DNA from: Methylacidimicrobium fagopyrum
Lineage (GTDB): Bacteria; Verrucomicrobiota; Verrucomicrobiia; Limisphaerales; UBA11358
DNA length: 64,000 nt
Reading direction: 5' to 3'
NCBI GenBank assembly: GCA_026225255.1
Contig: JAMFSJ010000033.1
Location: 124,001 to 188,000 of the forward strand
A model generated the notes under the pieces. That model saw only the letters and a program-made list of their open reading frames with translations, was not told the origin of the DNA and ran no database searches. Shown here in pieces: positions 32,240 through 41,460 of this stretch. Position 1 is the stretch's first letter. Every line of letters starts with the position of its first letter. The position numbers and the translations under genes are program-made.

Positions 32240-32587
32240 ATTCGTATTCGGGTTGCACTAGTTTAGACGGAATGGTTTTTGAGGCCGGGTTCAATATAAG
32301 TTGCCCGAAGTATCAAACAATAGGGCGAACGGCATACTTTATTCGTTTTGACTGGTTTCAGCGGGCCCAAAGCAGAGGTCATTAGCCGAAAAACCGCCTG
32401 AGATTGGCTGACAACTGCATCTAAATGTCCGAATCCCGCATAGTATTTGGGCTGGCAGATAGCTTAAGTTGTTAAATCAATCTTGAGCATGGTTCGCATT
32501 TGCCCTTTTGTTTTTAAAAATGGCGGCCATTTTTTGGCTTTTTGCGAAGTCCGGCAAAGGGTTTTGAACCAATATTGAAGCAATTTT
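32240..32587. other. 348-bp gap upstream of the receiver gene
   Basis: No gene is seen. The right part holds a 19-base palindrome, annotated separately. The left part is free of recognisable repeats. The gap probably contains promoters for the divergent small gene and the receiver gene, but no clear -35/-10 pair was found. Confidence 0.5.
32516..32534. promoter_or_regulatory. 19-base palindrome, candidate operator
   Basis: AAAAATGGC-G-GCCATTTTT is a perfect palindrome with a single central base, 53 bp before the receiver start. Such odd-length symmetric sites often bind dimeric regulators. No T-tract follows, so termination is unlikely. Confidence 0.4.
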
Positions 32588-33034
32588 ATGAATCATGATC
32601 TAAGCAACAATTCGATGACGCTTTTAATCGTTCACGATAACGATGAGGATTGTCGGTTCATTTCCAAGGTTTTTTTGACGTATTTTGGCCGGGCGGTGGA
32701 TTCGGTGCGGAGTGTTAACCAGGCGTTGCTGCAATTTGATGCCAGCGTGCACGATCTGGTCATCATGGATAATTTCACGTCAGGAATCACGGGTGCGGAG
32801 TTGGCCCACATTATCCGGCTGCGGTCGCCGTCAACGCGGGTGGTGTGTTATTCGGCGGAGCCGCCCAAAAACCGGACAGCCTTTGATTTGGTGATTGAGA
32901 AATCAGAGTTGCAGCCGTTGTTGAAGGATGGGTTGAAAAATTTGCTGGCGTCGCCGCGACCTAACGCGTTGCCACAGTTCGGTTTATGGGCTGTTAGTCC
33001 GAATTGTGAAGGTCGAAGTCTCAAACAGGTGTAG
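32588..33034 (+). CDS. single-domain response regulator (receiver)
   Basis: The protein has 148 residues. The CheY-like fold has the acidic pocket N-D-E-D (18-21), phosphoacceptor Asp61 in L-V-I-M-D-N-F, Ser89 in V-V-C-Y-S-A-E and Lys105 in V-I-E-K-S. No output domain follows, only about 25 extra residues. No histidine kinase is near. It lies just before the AraC gene and the polysaccharide cluster, so a control role there is plausible but inferred. Confidence 0.85.
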   Translation: MNHDLSNNSMTLLIVHDNDEDCRFISKVFLTYFGRAVDSVRSVNQALLQFDASVHDLVIMDNFTSGITGAELAHIIRLRSPSTRVVCYSAEPPKNRTAFDLVIEKSELQPLLKDGLKNLLASPRPNALPQFGLWAVSPNCEGRSLKQV

Positions 33035-33202
33035 ACCTTTTGACATATTCATGTTTTAATCCGCCTGCCATAATGTAGCAGGGAAGCTTCAGGGGAATAT
33101 AAAGCAACCGCATAGGTTGAGTTTTCAAACGAGCTTCTCTCTGACCGCGTTGAGGCTAAATCAGAAGGCGATGACGCAAATCATACAATTCAGCCAATTC
33201 AT

Positions 33203-33210
33203 GGAGGAGA
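33203..33210 (+). promoter_or_regulatory. strong ribosome binding site of the AraC gene
   Basis: GGAGGAGA ends four bases before the ATG at 33215. It is the strongest Shine-Dalgarno match noticed in the window, where most genes have weak ones, and it fixes the start. Confidence 0.8.
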
Positions 33211-33214
33211 CGAT

Positions 33215-34285
33215 ATGCTAAGTCAAAGCTATCTGTCTCTGCGCACGGGTCGACTGAAGCCTTCAGAAAAATGGGCTTGTGAGGGCGACGAATTGTTGTT
33301 GGTTTTTCCGAAAGCGGGCGTGGGGCAAGTCACGTCAAACGCAGGTAATTTCCGGATCACGGCGGGCGATGCGGTGGTTTTGAATGGGCGGGCGGGTTCG
33401 CGGTTAAGCGCGTTGGCGGAGGGCGATTTTATTTACTCTTGGTTTTCCGTCGCGATGGAAAATCTATTTCCATTGTTTACCGCGCAGGAAATTCCCCTGT
33501 TGCAAAACATCCCGCAGAATTTTCGCAGCCCTAAAGTATATCAAGGGGCTCATTCGCTGACCGCGCAATGTCATCAATTACTGGTGGAAATCGCGCCGAA
33601 ATACGATCTGGATCATCGCAGCCAGTTGCTGCGAGTGGTGGCGTTGCTATTGGCGGGCGAATTCAAATCAGCCCAATCGCGTCCGGCAAGTGGCTTCGTG
33701 CCGGCGGAAAATCATCTGGTGCAGGTCTTCGAGAAACTTTCTTCGCACGAATTGCTGAATCTGTCGATTGACGAGCTGGCGCAAAAGTTCAATTGCAGCC
33801 GTCGTCATTTAAGCCGCCTATTTCATCAGCATTTTGGCCTATCAGTTGCTTCTTTGCGGATGGAAATGCGCTTGATCAAGGCGTCGTCCATGCTGCGTGA
33901 TCCCAATGTCAAGGTGATCAATGTCGCGGAACAATGCGGTTTTAACCACTTGGGGTTGTTCAATACCTGCTTCAAGCGGCGGTTTAACATGACGCCCGGT
34001 CAATGGCGAAGTTCGCAAAGTGAAAAAAATCGCGCCAGCAAACCAGCGCGGGCGGATGATACCTGTCCATTGCGTTTGAGCGGCTTGTGCCCGTGGAAGG
34101 GGAATCCTGCGGAGTGTGATGAACCGGTCGCGTCCTTGGAAAAAATTCGGACGGCGAATCCGCATCCGGCGAGCTCAGTCAAGAGCGGCAAAACGAAGTT
34201 GTCGGCCGACACCAGTTGGGAAACCGCCACCGATTTTTTACAGTCAGATCCCGTAATTAAGCCAATGACGATTGGAATGACATGA
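33215..34285 (+). CDS. AraC-family transcription regulator with C-terminal Cys extension
   Basis: The protein has 356 residues. An N-terminal cupin-like sensor domain (V-F-P-K-A-G-V-G-Q-V-T, I-T-A-G-D-A-V-V-L) is followed by two helix-turn-helix units at about 175-265. These include I-D-E-L-A-Q-K-F-N-C-S-R-R-H-L-S-R and V-A-E-Q-C-G-F-N-H-L-G-L-F-N-T-C-F-K-R-R-F. After the usual G-Q-W-R end there are about 90 extra residues with C-P-L-R-L-S-G-L-C-P-W-K-G-N-P-A-E-C, three Cys in a short span. The ligand is unknown. Placed directly before the polysaccharide genes, it is a likely activator of them. Confidence 0.88.
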   Translation: MLSQSYLSLRTGRLKPSEKWACEGDELLLVFPKAGVGQVTSNAGNFRITAGDAVVLNGRAGSRLSALAEGDFIYSWFSVAMENLFPLFTAQEIPLLQNIPQNFRSPKVYQGAHSLTAQCHQLLVEIAPKYDLDHRSQLLRVVALLLAGEFKSAQSRPASGFVPAENHLVQVFEKLSSHELLNLSIDELAQKFNCSRRHLSRLFHQHFGLSVASLRMEMRLIKASSMLRDPNVKVINVAEQCGFNHLGLFNTCFKRRFNMTPGQWRSSQSEKNRASKPARADDTCPLRLSGLCPWKGNPAECDEPVASLEKIRTANPHPASSVKSGKTKLSADTSWETATDFLQSDPVIKPMTIGMT

Positions 34286-34365
34286 GTATTATTGACGTTT
34301 TTCACATACATAACCAGTCAATCAGCCTGACTTTCGGCCGCACATTGTTGGCATAATTTGGAGCT

Positions 34366-36513
34366 ATGGGGAACGAACTAATACCAGTTTCTAGAGTGGA
34401 TTACCAGGCGTCTGGTTCTGCTGCAGGTTCATCGCCGACGGATTCTAACCACCGGCTGCGTCGGTTTTTGGATGGCTTGAAAAAATTCTGGTGGATTCCG
34501 CTAATCACCTTAGTGCTCGCCATTGGGATTGGTTATTTTTGTGTGCGCCGGATGCAACCACTGTTCCTTTCCCAGTCACGCGTGCGGGAAACGATGAAGA
34601 TGCAGTTGCCCGACCAATCCGTCTATTCTGATAGCTCGGGGAATCTGGCGACGGGCACGATGATTGAGCTGCTCCAAAGCCGGAAATTGAGGGGTATCAC
34701 TTTGGCGCGAATGAAAGCTGATCCTAGCAACATCGAAATTCCGCTGGGTAAAGACGGTCAACCGCCGTTCGTTAGCATCAGCGTGAACAGCAGTCCGAAT
34801 AGCTCAATTTATAACATTACCGCTACCAGTTCTAACCCGGATTTCACGCAACATTACCTCGATGCCTTGATGCCGAGTTATATCAATTATGACCGGGATA
34901 TCCGCAATACGGTGGCCGGTGATACGCTCGCCTCGATCACCGACCAGATGCAAGGCTTGGAACGGGATATGAAGTATGAGCAAGACCAGTTGATGACTTT
35001 TCAGCAGACGAATAATATGGCCGTCGTGCAGGAAGAAAGTTCGGTTGCCAGTAGTTATCTGGGAAAACTCCAGATGCAACTGGAGGATCTTCAATTGGAG
35101 TCTAAGTTATTGGGGGCAGCGGAAAAAGCCAATGAACTCCAAGTTGCTGGCACAAATAACGGGGTTAATCCATTCGATGTGATTGCTGGCTCCGGCGCGG
35201 GTGGTCATGCTGCGGGAGCCCAAGACGGTAAGGCCTCATCTGTTGATGTGGATTTATTAAAAATCCAACGTGAACAACTTATCAAGACGGCGCCGGAAAG
35301 TCCTAAAATTGCCGATTACGATGAGCAGATCAAACGGGCCCAAGCCTCGGTGGATGCAAATCGCAACCAAAGCTTAAGTCAACATACCGCCCAACTGGCA
35401 GCTTACCGTGAGGCAAACCAGATCAAAATTGATTACGACAAGGCTGCCATCAAGGAGTGGCAGGCCAAAGTAGAATCCGCTAACATGATTCTCGGTGAGG
35501 CTGAACGTCTCAAGCTGAATATTCAACGCACTCAAGGCGTTTATGACCGGCTTACCTTAATGTCGCAAAACGTCGGCATCAGTCGCGGATTAGATCAGGA
35601 ATCTTTATCTATTTTGGAACCCGCCTCCGCGCCGTGGCGTTCCTATCAACGCGAAAAAAACTCAATGGGCTTCGCCGCTTTCGGGGGGCTGGCATTCGGC
35701 CTAGGCATCATCTTTCTGATCGGCCTGCGTGACGATCGCTTCACTTCCATGACCGATGTTAATTCTGTGCTCGGCGATTCCGTCGTCGGTCTGCTACCGA
35801 AAATAGGTGAGAAAGACGATGATCTCCTGCCGTTATTGAGCCCCAATGATACCCGCCATGTCTACGCTGAATCCTATCGCAGCTTACGCTCGGCCCTCCG
35901 TTTTCTCACGACCAGTGGCGATAATCCGAAAGTCATCCTGATCACCAGCGCGACGCCGAACGAAGGCAAATCTACCGTCTCCGCGAATCTAGCCTACACG
36001 CTGGCCATGTCCGGTTCTCGCGTGCTGTTGGTCGATGGCGACCTGCGCAGAGGCCGTCTGCACCAATCGCTGGGCGTAAAAAATGAGGCTGGGTTTATCG
36101 AGCTTTTGATGGGTAACTGCGAATCCGATCAGGTGATGCAGACCAATTTCATTCCCAATCTGCATTTCATTTCCCGCGGTGCGGCCGAGGGTAATCCCGG
36201 TGACTTATTGCTCTCTGCCCGCCTGGATGAATTATTGGAGCAATGGCGTCAGGCATTTGATTATGTCCTGATTGATAGCAGCCCCGTATTTGCCGTCGCC
36301 GATGCCGGCTGTTTGGCGCCGAAAGTGGATGGCACACTCTTCCTTGTGCGGAGCCATTTTTCCAGCGCCCGCGTGACGCGCGAGGCCTTGGAATTATTAG
36401 TCCAACGGCAGGCAAAAATTTTGGGTGTGGTGTTCAATATGGCCGATACCTCGGGTCGTTCCCATCATTATACCCATGCGGATTACTATTACGCACCCAA
36501 TAAATCAGAATGA
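34366..36513 (+). CDS. polysaccharide tyrosine autokinase (Wzc/BY-kinase type)
   Basis: The protein has 715 residues with GGAG just upstream. A Wzz-type domain with a first membrane helix (about 42-60, W-W-I-P-L-I-T-L-V-L-A-I) is followed by a long coiled coil and a second helix (near 425-445). The cytoplasmic kinase then has Walker A A-T-P-N-E-G-K-S-T (about 528-536), Walker A' V-L-L-V-D-G-D-L-R-R-G-R and Walker B Y-V-L-I-D-S-S-P. The tail holds a Tyr cluster, H-H-Y-T-H-A-D-Y-Y-Y-A-P. In Wzy-type pathways it sets chain length and couples polymerisation to export. First gene of the cluster. Confidence 0.93.
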   Translation: MGNELIPVSRVDYQASGSAAGSSPTDSNHRLRRFLDGLKKFWWIPLITLVLAIGIGYFCVRRMQPLFLSQSRVRETMKMQLPDQSVYSDSSGNLATGTMIELLQSRKLRGITLARMKADPSNIEIPLGKDGQPPFVSISVNSSPNSSIYNITATSSNPDFTQHYLDALMPSYINYDRDIRNTVAGDTLASITDQMQGLERDMKYEQDQLMTFQQTNNMAVVQEESSVASSYLGKLQMQLEDLQLESKLLGAAEKANELQVAGTNNGVNPFDVIAGSGAGGHAAGAQDGKASSVDVDLLKIQREQLIKTAPESPKIADYDEQIKRAQASVDANRNQSLSQHTAQLAAYREANQIKIDYDKAAIKEWQAKVESANMILGEAERLKLNIQRTQGVYDRLTLMSQNVGISRGLDQESLSILEPASAPWRSYQREKNSMGFAAFGGLAFGLGIIFLIGLRDDRFTSMTDVNSVLGDSVVGLLPKIGEKDDDLLPLLSPNDTRHVYAESYRSLRSALRFLTTSGDNPKVILITSATPNEGKSTVSANLAYTLAMSGSRVLLVDGDLRRGRLHQSLGVKNEAGFIELLMGNCESDQVMQTNFIPNLHFISRGAAEGNPGDLLLSARLDELLEQWRQAFDYVLIDSSPVFAVADAGCLAPKVDGTLFLVRSHFSSARVTREALELLVQRQAKILGVVFNMADTSGRSHHYTHADYYYAPNKSE

Positions 36514-36806
36514 TGGGGATGGGCAGCGAATAGTTGGGCTAAGTGTCAGTGAGTCAGAAGTCAGCGGGTTGGAAGTCTTACGGTGAATACCGTTCGATGA
36601 TTCAACTTAACTTGGATGAACAACAATGGGGTAAGCTCAGTAGATTTGTCGGCAAATAAAAATTGCCTGCGAATTGACCGGGACGAAGTCTGCCTTTCTA
36701 TTTGTAGCGGCGTCTTTGATCGCTGCCATATCATCATCTGAATACCAACGATCAAACTCATGGTCAGCCCAAAAAAACAGATACTGGCTGCAAACGTCGT
36801 AGTCGG

Positions 36807-37418
36807 TTGCGCCGGCTGGTTTGGACTTTTGCCATCGGCGGTTTGGTTCTATTCGTCGCCTATCTCAGCCGCACCAGTTTGCTTGCCGGAATTGCCCACG
36901 CTTGGATTATTAATGTCCCCGTGACCGAAGCCGACGCTATCGTTGTGCTCGGCGGCGGCATAGACACCCGTCCTTTTGCCGCGATCAAACTCTACCAAGC
37001 CAAGATGGCTCCGAAAATTCTCTATATGAACGTCAAACCCACGCCGGCGCAGAAAATGGGTTTATATCTCTCAGAAGCCGAAGAAACGCGTCGGATTTTT
37101 TTAGGTGGCAACATTCCCGAAACTGCGGTCGAAGCCATTGGCACCAACGTTGCTAGCACTTACGATGAATCTCGCACCGTGCGCGCTTGGGTCAATCAGA
37201 CGGGTAAACATTCCATCATCATCGTGACCGATATTTTCCACACCCGCCGCGCCCGTTGGATTTTTGAAAAACAATTAAAAGGAACGGATACAAAAATCCA
37301 AATCCAAGGGGTAGAGCCGTTAGATTACAACGCCGATAATTGGTGGCAGCATGAAGAAGGCGTCATCGCTTTCCAAAACGAAGTCGTCAAGTTCGCCTAC
37401 TATTGGATCGAGCATTGA
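36807..37418 (+). CDS. YdcF/DUF218 family membrane protein
   Basis: The frame has 203 residues from a TTG at 36807. One N-terminal membrane helix is followed by the DUF218 fold: A-D-A-I-V-V-L-G-G-G, Y-L-S-E-A-E-E-T, S-T-Y-D-E-S-R-T and V-T-D-I-F-H-T-R-R-A-R-W. E. coli relatives (ElyC, YdcF) act in envelope polysaccharide biogenesis. The N-terminus is odd: an ATG at 36760 followed by a run of seven A would enter this frame if one A were added, giving a basic leader. Otherwise the TTG must be used. The 293-bp gap to the kinase gene shows nothing clear. Confidence 0.8.
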   Translation: MRRLVWTFAIGGLVLFVAYLSRTSLLAGIAHAWIINVPVTEADAIVVLGGGIDTRPFAAIKLYQAKMAPKILYMNVKPTPAQKMGLYLSEAEETRRIFLGGNIPETAVEAIGTNVASTYDESRTVRAWVNQTGKHSIIIVTDIFHTRRARWIFEKQLKGTDTKIQIQGVEPLDYNADNWWQHEEGVIAFQNEVVKFAYYWIEH

Positions 37419-37454
37419 AATGGCCGGCTAATTTTTCTGTTTATTAGTGCAATC

Positions 37455-38372
37455 ATGAATTCTCAGCACACTAAAATAGCGACTAATTCGCTAAAAACTT
37501 CGGTCGCCCAGCTTCCGGCGGCCGAATCAAGCGATGATTGGTCACTGGTCATTCGGCCTCAAGGCCGCTGGTGGGAACTGCAGTTGACCGATGTTTGGCA
37601 TTATCGGGACCTATTATGGATGTTTGTTCGCCGCGATTTTGTCTCCGTCTACAAGCAGACCATCCTCGGACCGATCTGGTTTTTTATCCAACCCTTGCTG
37701 ACTACCATCATGTTCACGGTGATCTTTAGCGGCATCGCCAAAGTTTCCACCGGCGGACTGCCTCCCATGTTATTTTATCTGGCTGGCACCACGCCCTGGA
37801 ATTATTTTGCGACCTGCTTGACCAAGACTTCCGGCACCTTCATAAATAATGCGAACCTGTTTGGTAAAGTCTATTTCCCGCGCCTGGTGACACCGATTTC
37901 CATCGTGGTGTCCAATCTGATTCAATTCAGTATTCAATTTCTGCTGTTCTTAGGTTTTCTGGCTTACTATCTTATTAAAGGGACAGAAATTCACCCCCAT
38001 TGGCTGATAATCATAGGACTGACGCCGGTGCTTCTATTACTGATGGCATTGCTCGGGTTGGGCACCGGTATTTTGGTTTCTTCGCTCACCACCAAGTATC
38101 GAGACCTTACTTTTCTCGTCACCTTTGGCGTGCAGCTAGCCATGTATGGCACTCCGGTCATTATCCCGATGGCGAGTGTCCCGGCTAAATATCTTTGGAT
38201 CATGGAAGCCAATCCCATGTCCGCGATCATCGAAACTTTCCGTTCCATCTATTTGGGCGGGGTGATTCCCTGGATGCAACTCGGTATCTCTGCCGCCGTG
38301 ACACTACTGCTATTATTGGCGGGTATCGCTATTTTTAATAAAGTGGAAAAGACCTTCATGGATACTGTATGA
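37455..38372 (+). CDS. wzm: ABC-2 polysaccharide export permease (Wzm)
   Basis: The protein has 305 residues and six membrane helices. F-V-R-R-D-F-V-S-V-Y-K-Q-T-I-L-G-P-I-W is the amphipathic and first helix region of the Wzm/TagG family. It moves a lipid-linked polysaccharide across the inner membrane with Wzt. The stop overlaps the wzt start by four bases. Confidence 0.92.
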   Translation: MNSQHTKIATNSLKTSVAQLPAAESSDDWSLVIRPQGRWWELQLTDVWHYRDLLWMFVRRDFVSVYKQTILGPIWFFIQPLLTTIMFTVIFSGIAKVSTGGLPPMLFYLAGTTPWNYFATCLTKTSGTFINNANLFGKVYFPRLVTPISIVVSNLIQFSIQFLLFLGFLAYYLIKGTEIHPHWLIIIGLTPVLLLLMALLGLGTGILVSSLTTKYRDLTFLVTFGVQLAMYGTPVIIPMASVPAKYLWIMEANPMSAIIETFRSIYLGGVIPWMQLGISAAVTLLLLLAGIAIFNKVEKTFMDTV

Positions 38373-39652
38373 GTGATACTGTCATCAAAGTGGAGAATAT
38401 CTCCAAACTCTACCGGTTGGGCGAGGTGGGCACGGGCACGATCTCGCACGACTTAAATCGCTGGTGGCACAAAGTTCGTGGCAAGGAAGATCCTTATCTA
38501 AAGATCGGCCAAACCAATGACCGCACTCAGAAGGGCGATTCTGATTATGCTTGGGCGCTCAAAGATGTAAGCTTTGAAGTCAAACGCGGTGAAGTGCTCG
38601 GCATTATCGGTCGTAACGGTGCTGGCAAAAGCACGCTCTTAAAAATCCTCTCCCGTGTGACCACGCCGACTTCTGGTGAGGTCAAGATTAAGGGGCGAAT
38701 TGCCTCGTTATTGGAAGTTGGCACGGGATTCAACCCGGAATTGACGGGCCGCGATAATATCTATTTGAATGGCGCAATTTTGGGTATGCGCAAACAGGAG
38801 ATTAACCGCAAATTTGATGAGATTGTAGATTTTTCCGAAGTAGAACGTTACATTGACACGCCGGTCAAACGTTATAGTAGTGGTATGTATGTCCGTCTTG
38901 CCTTTGCCGTAGCAGCCCACTTGGAACCGGAGATTCTAATTGTAGATGAAGTGCTGGCAGTGGGTGATGTGCAATTTCAAAAAAAATGCATGGGGAAAAT
39001 GAGCGATGTGGCGCGGCATGGCAAAACGATATTATTTGTGAGCCATAATATGGGGGCGGTTTTATCCCTGTGCAATAAGGCTGTTTGGTTGGCGAATGGG
39101 AAGTATTTTATGGGCGGGAAGGCCCGTGAAGTGGGCGACGCATATCTCAATGCTAATACCTTGCAATCACAGCAAAGAGTTTCGCTCAATACCGTAGCCA
39201 GGGCCGGCAGCGATGGATCACGTGCAAAAATTACTGCCATTGAATGGTTGGATGGCGTGCCTTTACGTCATGGTTGTTCCGTGCGGGTCAGATTAGAAAT
39301 CGCTTTTCAGAATTTGACTGAGGACTTAAGGCTTGGCATCGGGTTTTCAACTATCGAAGGAATACGTGTTGTCACCTACGATTCAGACGCTAATCAATCA
39401 GGAATTTTTTCGATTGATACTCCAGGCACGCATTCTTTTGAATTAGTCATTGATAAACTGCCGCTCAATCCAGGGTTTTATTCGATCGATGTCGGATGCA
39501 AATCGGGCGATGATCATGGCCTGGATTATTTAAAAGGAGCCGCTTCGGTCGAAGTTATTTCCGGACCTAACACGCCAGCTCATTATTTTGGCAAGGAGGC
39601 GGCCGTCCGTCTTGATGGTCTTTGGAAATCCAATTCAACAAATAAAACTTAG
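38369..39652 (+). CDS. wzt: ABC polysaccharide export ATPase (Wzt) with C-terminal sugar-binding domain
   Basis: The protein has 427 residues. The nucleotide-binding domain has Walker A G-R-N-G-A-G-K-S (about 80-87), signature Y-S-S-G-M-Y-V-R-L and Walker B I-L-I-V-D-E-V-L-A-V-G-D. From about 275 a beta-rich domain of Wzt_C type follows, with L-R-L-G-I-G-F-S and G-F-Y-S-I-D-V-G. In O-antigen systems this domain recognises the finished chain's end. The kit suggests ABC-dependent export. Confidence 0.93.
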   Translation: MSDTVIKVENISKLYRLGEVGTGTISHDLNRWWHKVRGKEDPYLKIGQTNDRTQKGDSDYAWALKDVSFEVKRGEVLGIIGRNGAGKSTLLKILSRVTTPTSGEVKIKGRIASLLEVGTGFNPELTGRDNIYLNGAILGMRKQEINRKFDEIVDFSEVERYIDTPVKRYSSGMYVRLAFAVAAHLEPEILIVDEVLAVGDVQFQKKCMGKMSDVARHGKTILFVSHNMGAVLSLCNKAVWLANGKYFMGGKAREVGDAYLNANTLQSQQRVSLNTVARAGSDGSRAKITAIEWLDGVPLRHGCSVRVRLEIAFQNLTEDLRLGIGFSTIEGIRVVTYDSDANQSGIFSIDTPGTHSFELVIDKLPLNPGFYSIDVGCKSGDDHGLDYLKGAASVEVISGPNTPAHYFGKEAAVRLDGLWKSNSTNKT

Positions 39653-39660
39653 ACAATCAT

Positions 39661-40368
39661 ATGTTAAATCGAATTAAACAAAAATTTGGCTTTTCCGTAT
39701 GTCAAACACCTCCGGCAGTTCAGGAACCTCCAACCGGAATTAGTGCTATCCCGGTCATTTCACTGGATGAAATTCTTGGCGCAACTAAAGTGGAACTTCG
39801 GCTGGCGGTTCAGCGATATGAAGATGGGATATTGCCTTATAATCAAGCCTTGGCACTTTTAGCGGTTGCGGTTGCAGCCGCTCCCAAAGTGGTTCTGGAA
39901 ATCGGCACCTTTATGGGGCATACGACCAAACAATTGGCGATGAATCTTCCCGAAGCGATTATTCATTCTGTAGATTTGCCTTTGCATTTTGCTCCCGAAA
40001 AAGACAGCGTGAACGAAATGAAGAAAGATGATTTTCATTTGATTGCCAAGCGACAGGTGGGGCGGGAATATCGTGGCACTCTTTACGAAACGAGGATAAG
40101 GCAACATTTTGTGGATACCGGCGTTTGGGATTTTAAAGAAGCTGCGGGGGCTAATTTATTTTTTATTGACGGATCACATACCTACGATTACTGCAAAAAC
40201 GATTCGGACCGCTGTTATGAATTGTGCCAAGGCAAAGGAGTTTTTCTATGGCACGATTGTGATGAAACACATCCGGGAGTTATCAAAGCCCTGCTTGAAT
40301 GGCGGGCCATCGGGAGAAATGTCGTTCGAATTGAGGGAACGCCTATTGCCTATTGGAAAAATGAATAG
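39661..40368 (+). CDS. class I SAM methyltransferase
   Basis: The protein has 235 residues. V-V-L-E-I-G-T-F-M-G-H-T-T is the SAM loop; V-D-L-P and L-F-F-I-D-G-S-H-T-Y-D-Y the following acidic sites; F-L-W-H-D-C-D completes the Methyltransf_24/CmcI pattern. Such enzymes methylate sugars in polysaccharide clusters. Eight bases after wzt; could cap the chain end seen by Wzt_C (inference). Confidence 0.85.
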   Translation: MLNRIKQKFGFSVCQTPPAVQEPPTGISAIPVISLDEILGATKVELRLAVQRYEDGILPYNQALALLAVAVAAAPKVVLEIGTFMGHTTKQLAMNLPEAIIHSVDLPLHFAPEKDSVNEMKKDDFHLIAKRQVGREYRGTLYETRIRQHFVDTGVWDFKEAAGANLFFIDGSHTYDYCKNDSDRCYELCQGKGVFLWHDCDETHPGVIKALLEWRAIGRNVVRIEGTPIAYWKNE

Positions 40369-40458
40369 GTGTCTTTTGATAAAGTTGAATAAGCAAATTC
40401 AGTCGCGCGCTTGATCTATGGGCGGCTATCGCTATTCCAGTCGTGGCTTGATCCCCAA

Positions 40459-41454
40459 ATGATTAAAAGTTTTGCCCGAAAAATCTTCCCGCGTTCGGCT
40501 TACTCCCGGGCATCAAAGCTATGGCGTTCTCGAGAGCCGTTGATCTGGCATTTAAAAGTTAAGCTCAAACATGGGTCGGCCAAATTGCTGCTTCACTTTG
40601 GAGTTGCCCCGGGAGATGACATGTTGTGCACGGCGGTTTTGCGGGAATTGTCCAAACGTGGCCACAAAAAACTTTGGATGATGTCAAATCACTCTGAACT
40701 TTTTAACGGCAATGCTGATATAGAAAAGGTTGTGCCGGTGGATCAGCGTTTTGAAAATCATACAACTCTATGGCGGGGCAAATATCAGCACTTAGAATAT
40801 GCGGCGACCGATTGCGAGCAGGGCATGAGTGTGCCTCCGGCTCGACATATCATTGCTGAATTATGTTTGCGTGCCGGGATCAAAGGTGAAATTGCTTTGC
40901 GGCCTTATTTTTACCTGACGGCGGCAGAAAAAGAAAAAGCTAGTTGGGCCGGTGGAACAATTGCCATCCAAAGCAGTGGACTTGGCGGGATAATGCAAAT
41001 GCGAAACAAGCAGTGGTTTCCAGACCGATTTCAAGAAGTCGTAAGTCGTCTCAAAAATAATTATAAATTTGTGCAAGTAGGGGCGGCCAGCGACCCCCGG
41101 CTAAACGACACGATTGACCTTCGCGGAAAAACCTCTATCCGAGAAACGGCGGCCATTCTGTCTAACTGCCATATTTATGTTGGTAATGTTGGTTTTTTAA
41201 TGCACTTGGCCAGAGCTGTTGAGTGTCCCTCGGTAATTATTTATGGCGGGCGGGAGGCTCCTTGGCAATCCGGCTATGTTTGCAATCTTAATCTTTATTC
41301 CCCCGTGCCGTGTGCGCCGTGTTGGCTGTGGAATAAATGCGATCATGATCGAGTTTGCATGGAAAATATAACGGTGAATAAAGTTGTTGCAGCAATTCAA
41401 GAGATTATGGCAAGACCTTGTAACCCGCTGGCCATAGAAAGTTTCACCATTTAA
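40459..41454 (+). CDS. family 9 glycosyltransferase (heptosyltransferase-like)
   Basis: The protein has 331 residues from ATG 40459 (a TTG 16 codons upstream is possible). L-L-H-F-G-V-A-P-G-D-D-M-L opens the GT-B fold. G-T-I-A-I-Q-S-S-G-L and a late Y-V-G-N-V-G-F-L-M-H-L-A-R-A match the GT9 nucleotide site. C-A-P-C-W and other Cys near the end resemble ADP-heptose transferases. Transfers heptose or a similar sugar. Confidence 0.8.
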   Translation: MIKSFARKIFPRSAYSRASKLWRSREPLIWHLKVKLKHGSAKLLLHFGVAPGDDMLCTAVLRELSKRGHKKLWMMSNHSELFNGNADIEKVVPVDQRFENHTTLWRGKYQHLEYAATDCEQGMSVPPARHIIAELCLRAGIKGEIALRPYFYLTAAEKEKASWAGGTIAIQSSGLGGIMQMRNKQWFPDRFQEVVSRLKNNYKFVQVGAASDPRLNDTIDLRGKTSIRETAAILSNCHIYVGNVGFLMHLARAVECPSVIIYGGREAPWQSGYVCNLNLYSPVPCAPCWLWNKCDHDRVCMENITVNKVVAAIQEIMARPCNPLAIESFTI

Positions 41455-41460
41455 GTTACG

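Noticed and set aside
34316-34332. AGTCA/TGACT as an AraC operator
   Set aside because: Five-base arms are too short to separate from chance; AraC sites are usually direct repeats.
34352-34357. CATAAT as a -10 box for the polysaccharide cluster
   Set aside because: It lies only nine bases before the start codon and directly abuts the ribosome binding site; the -35 match is poor.
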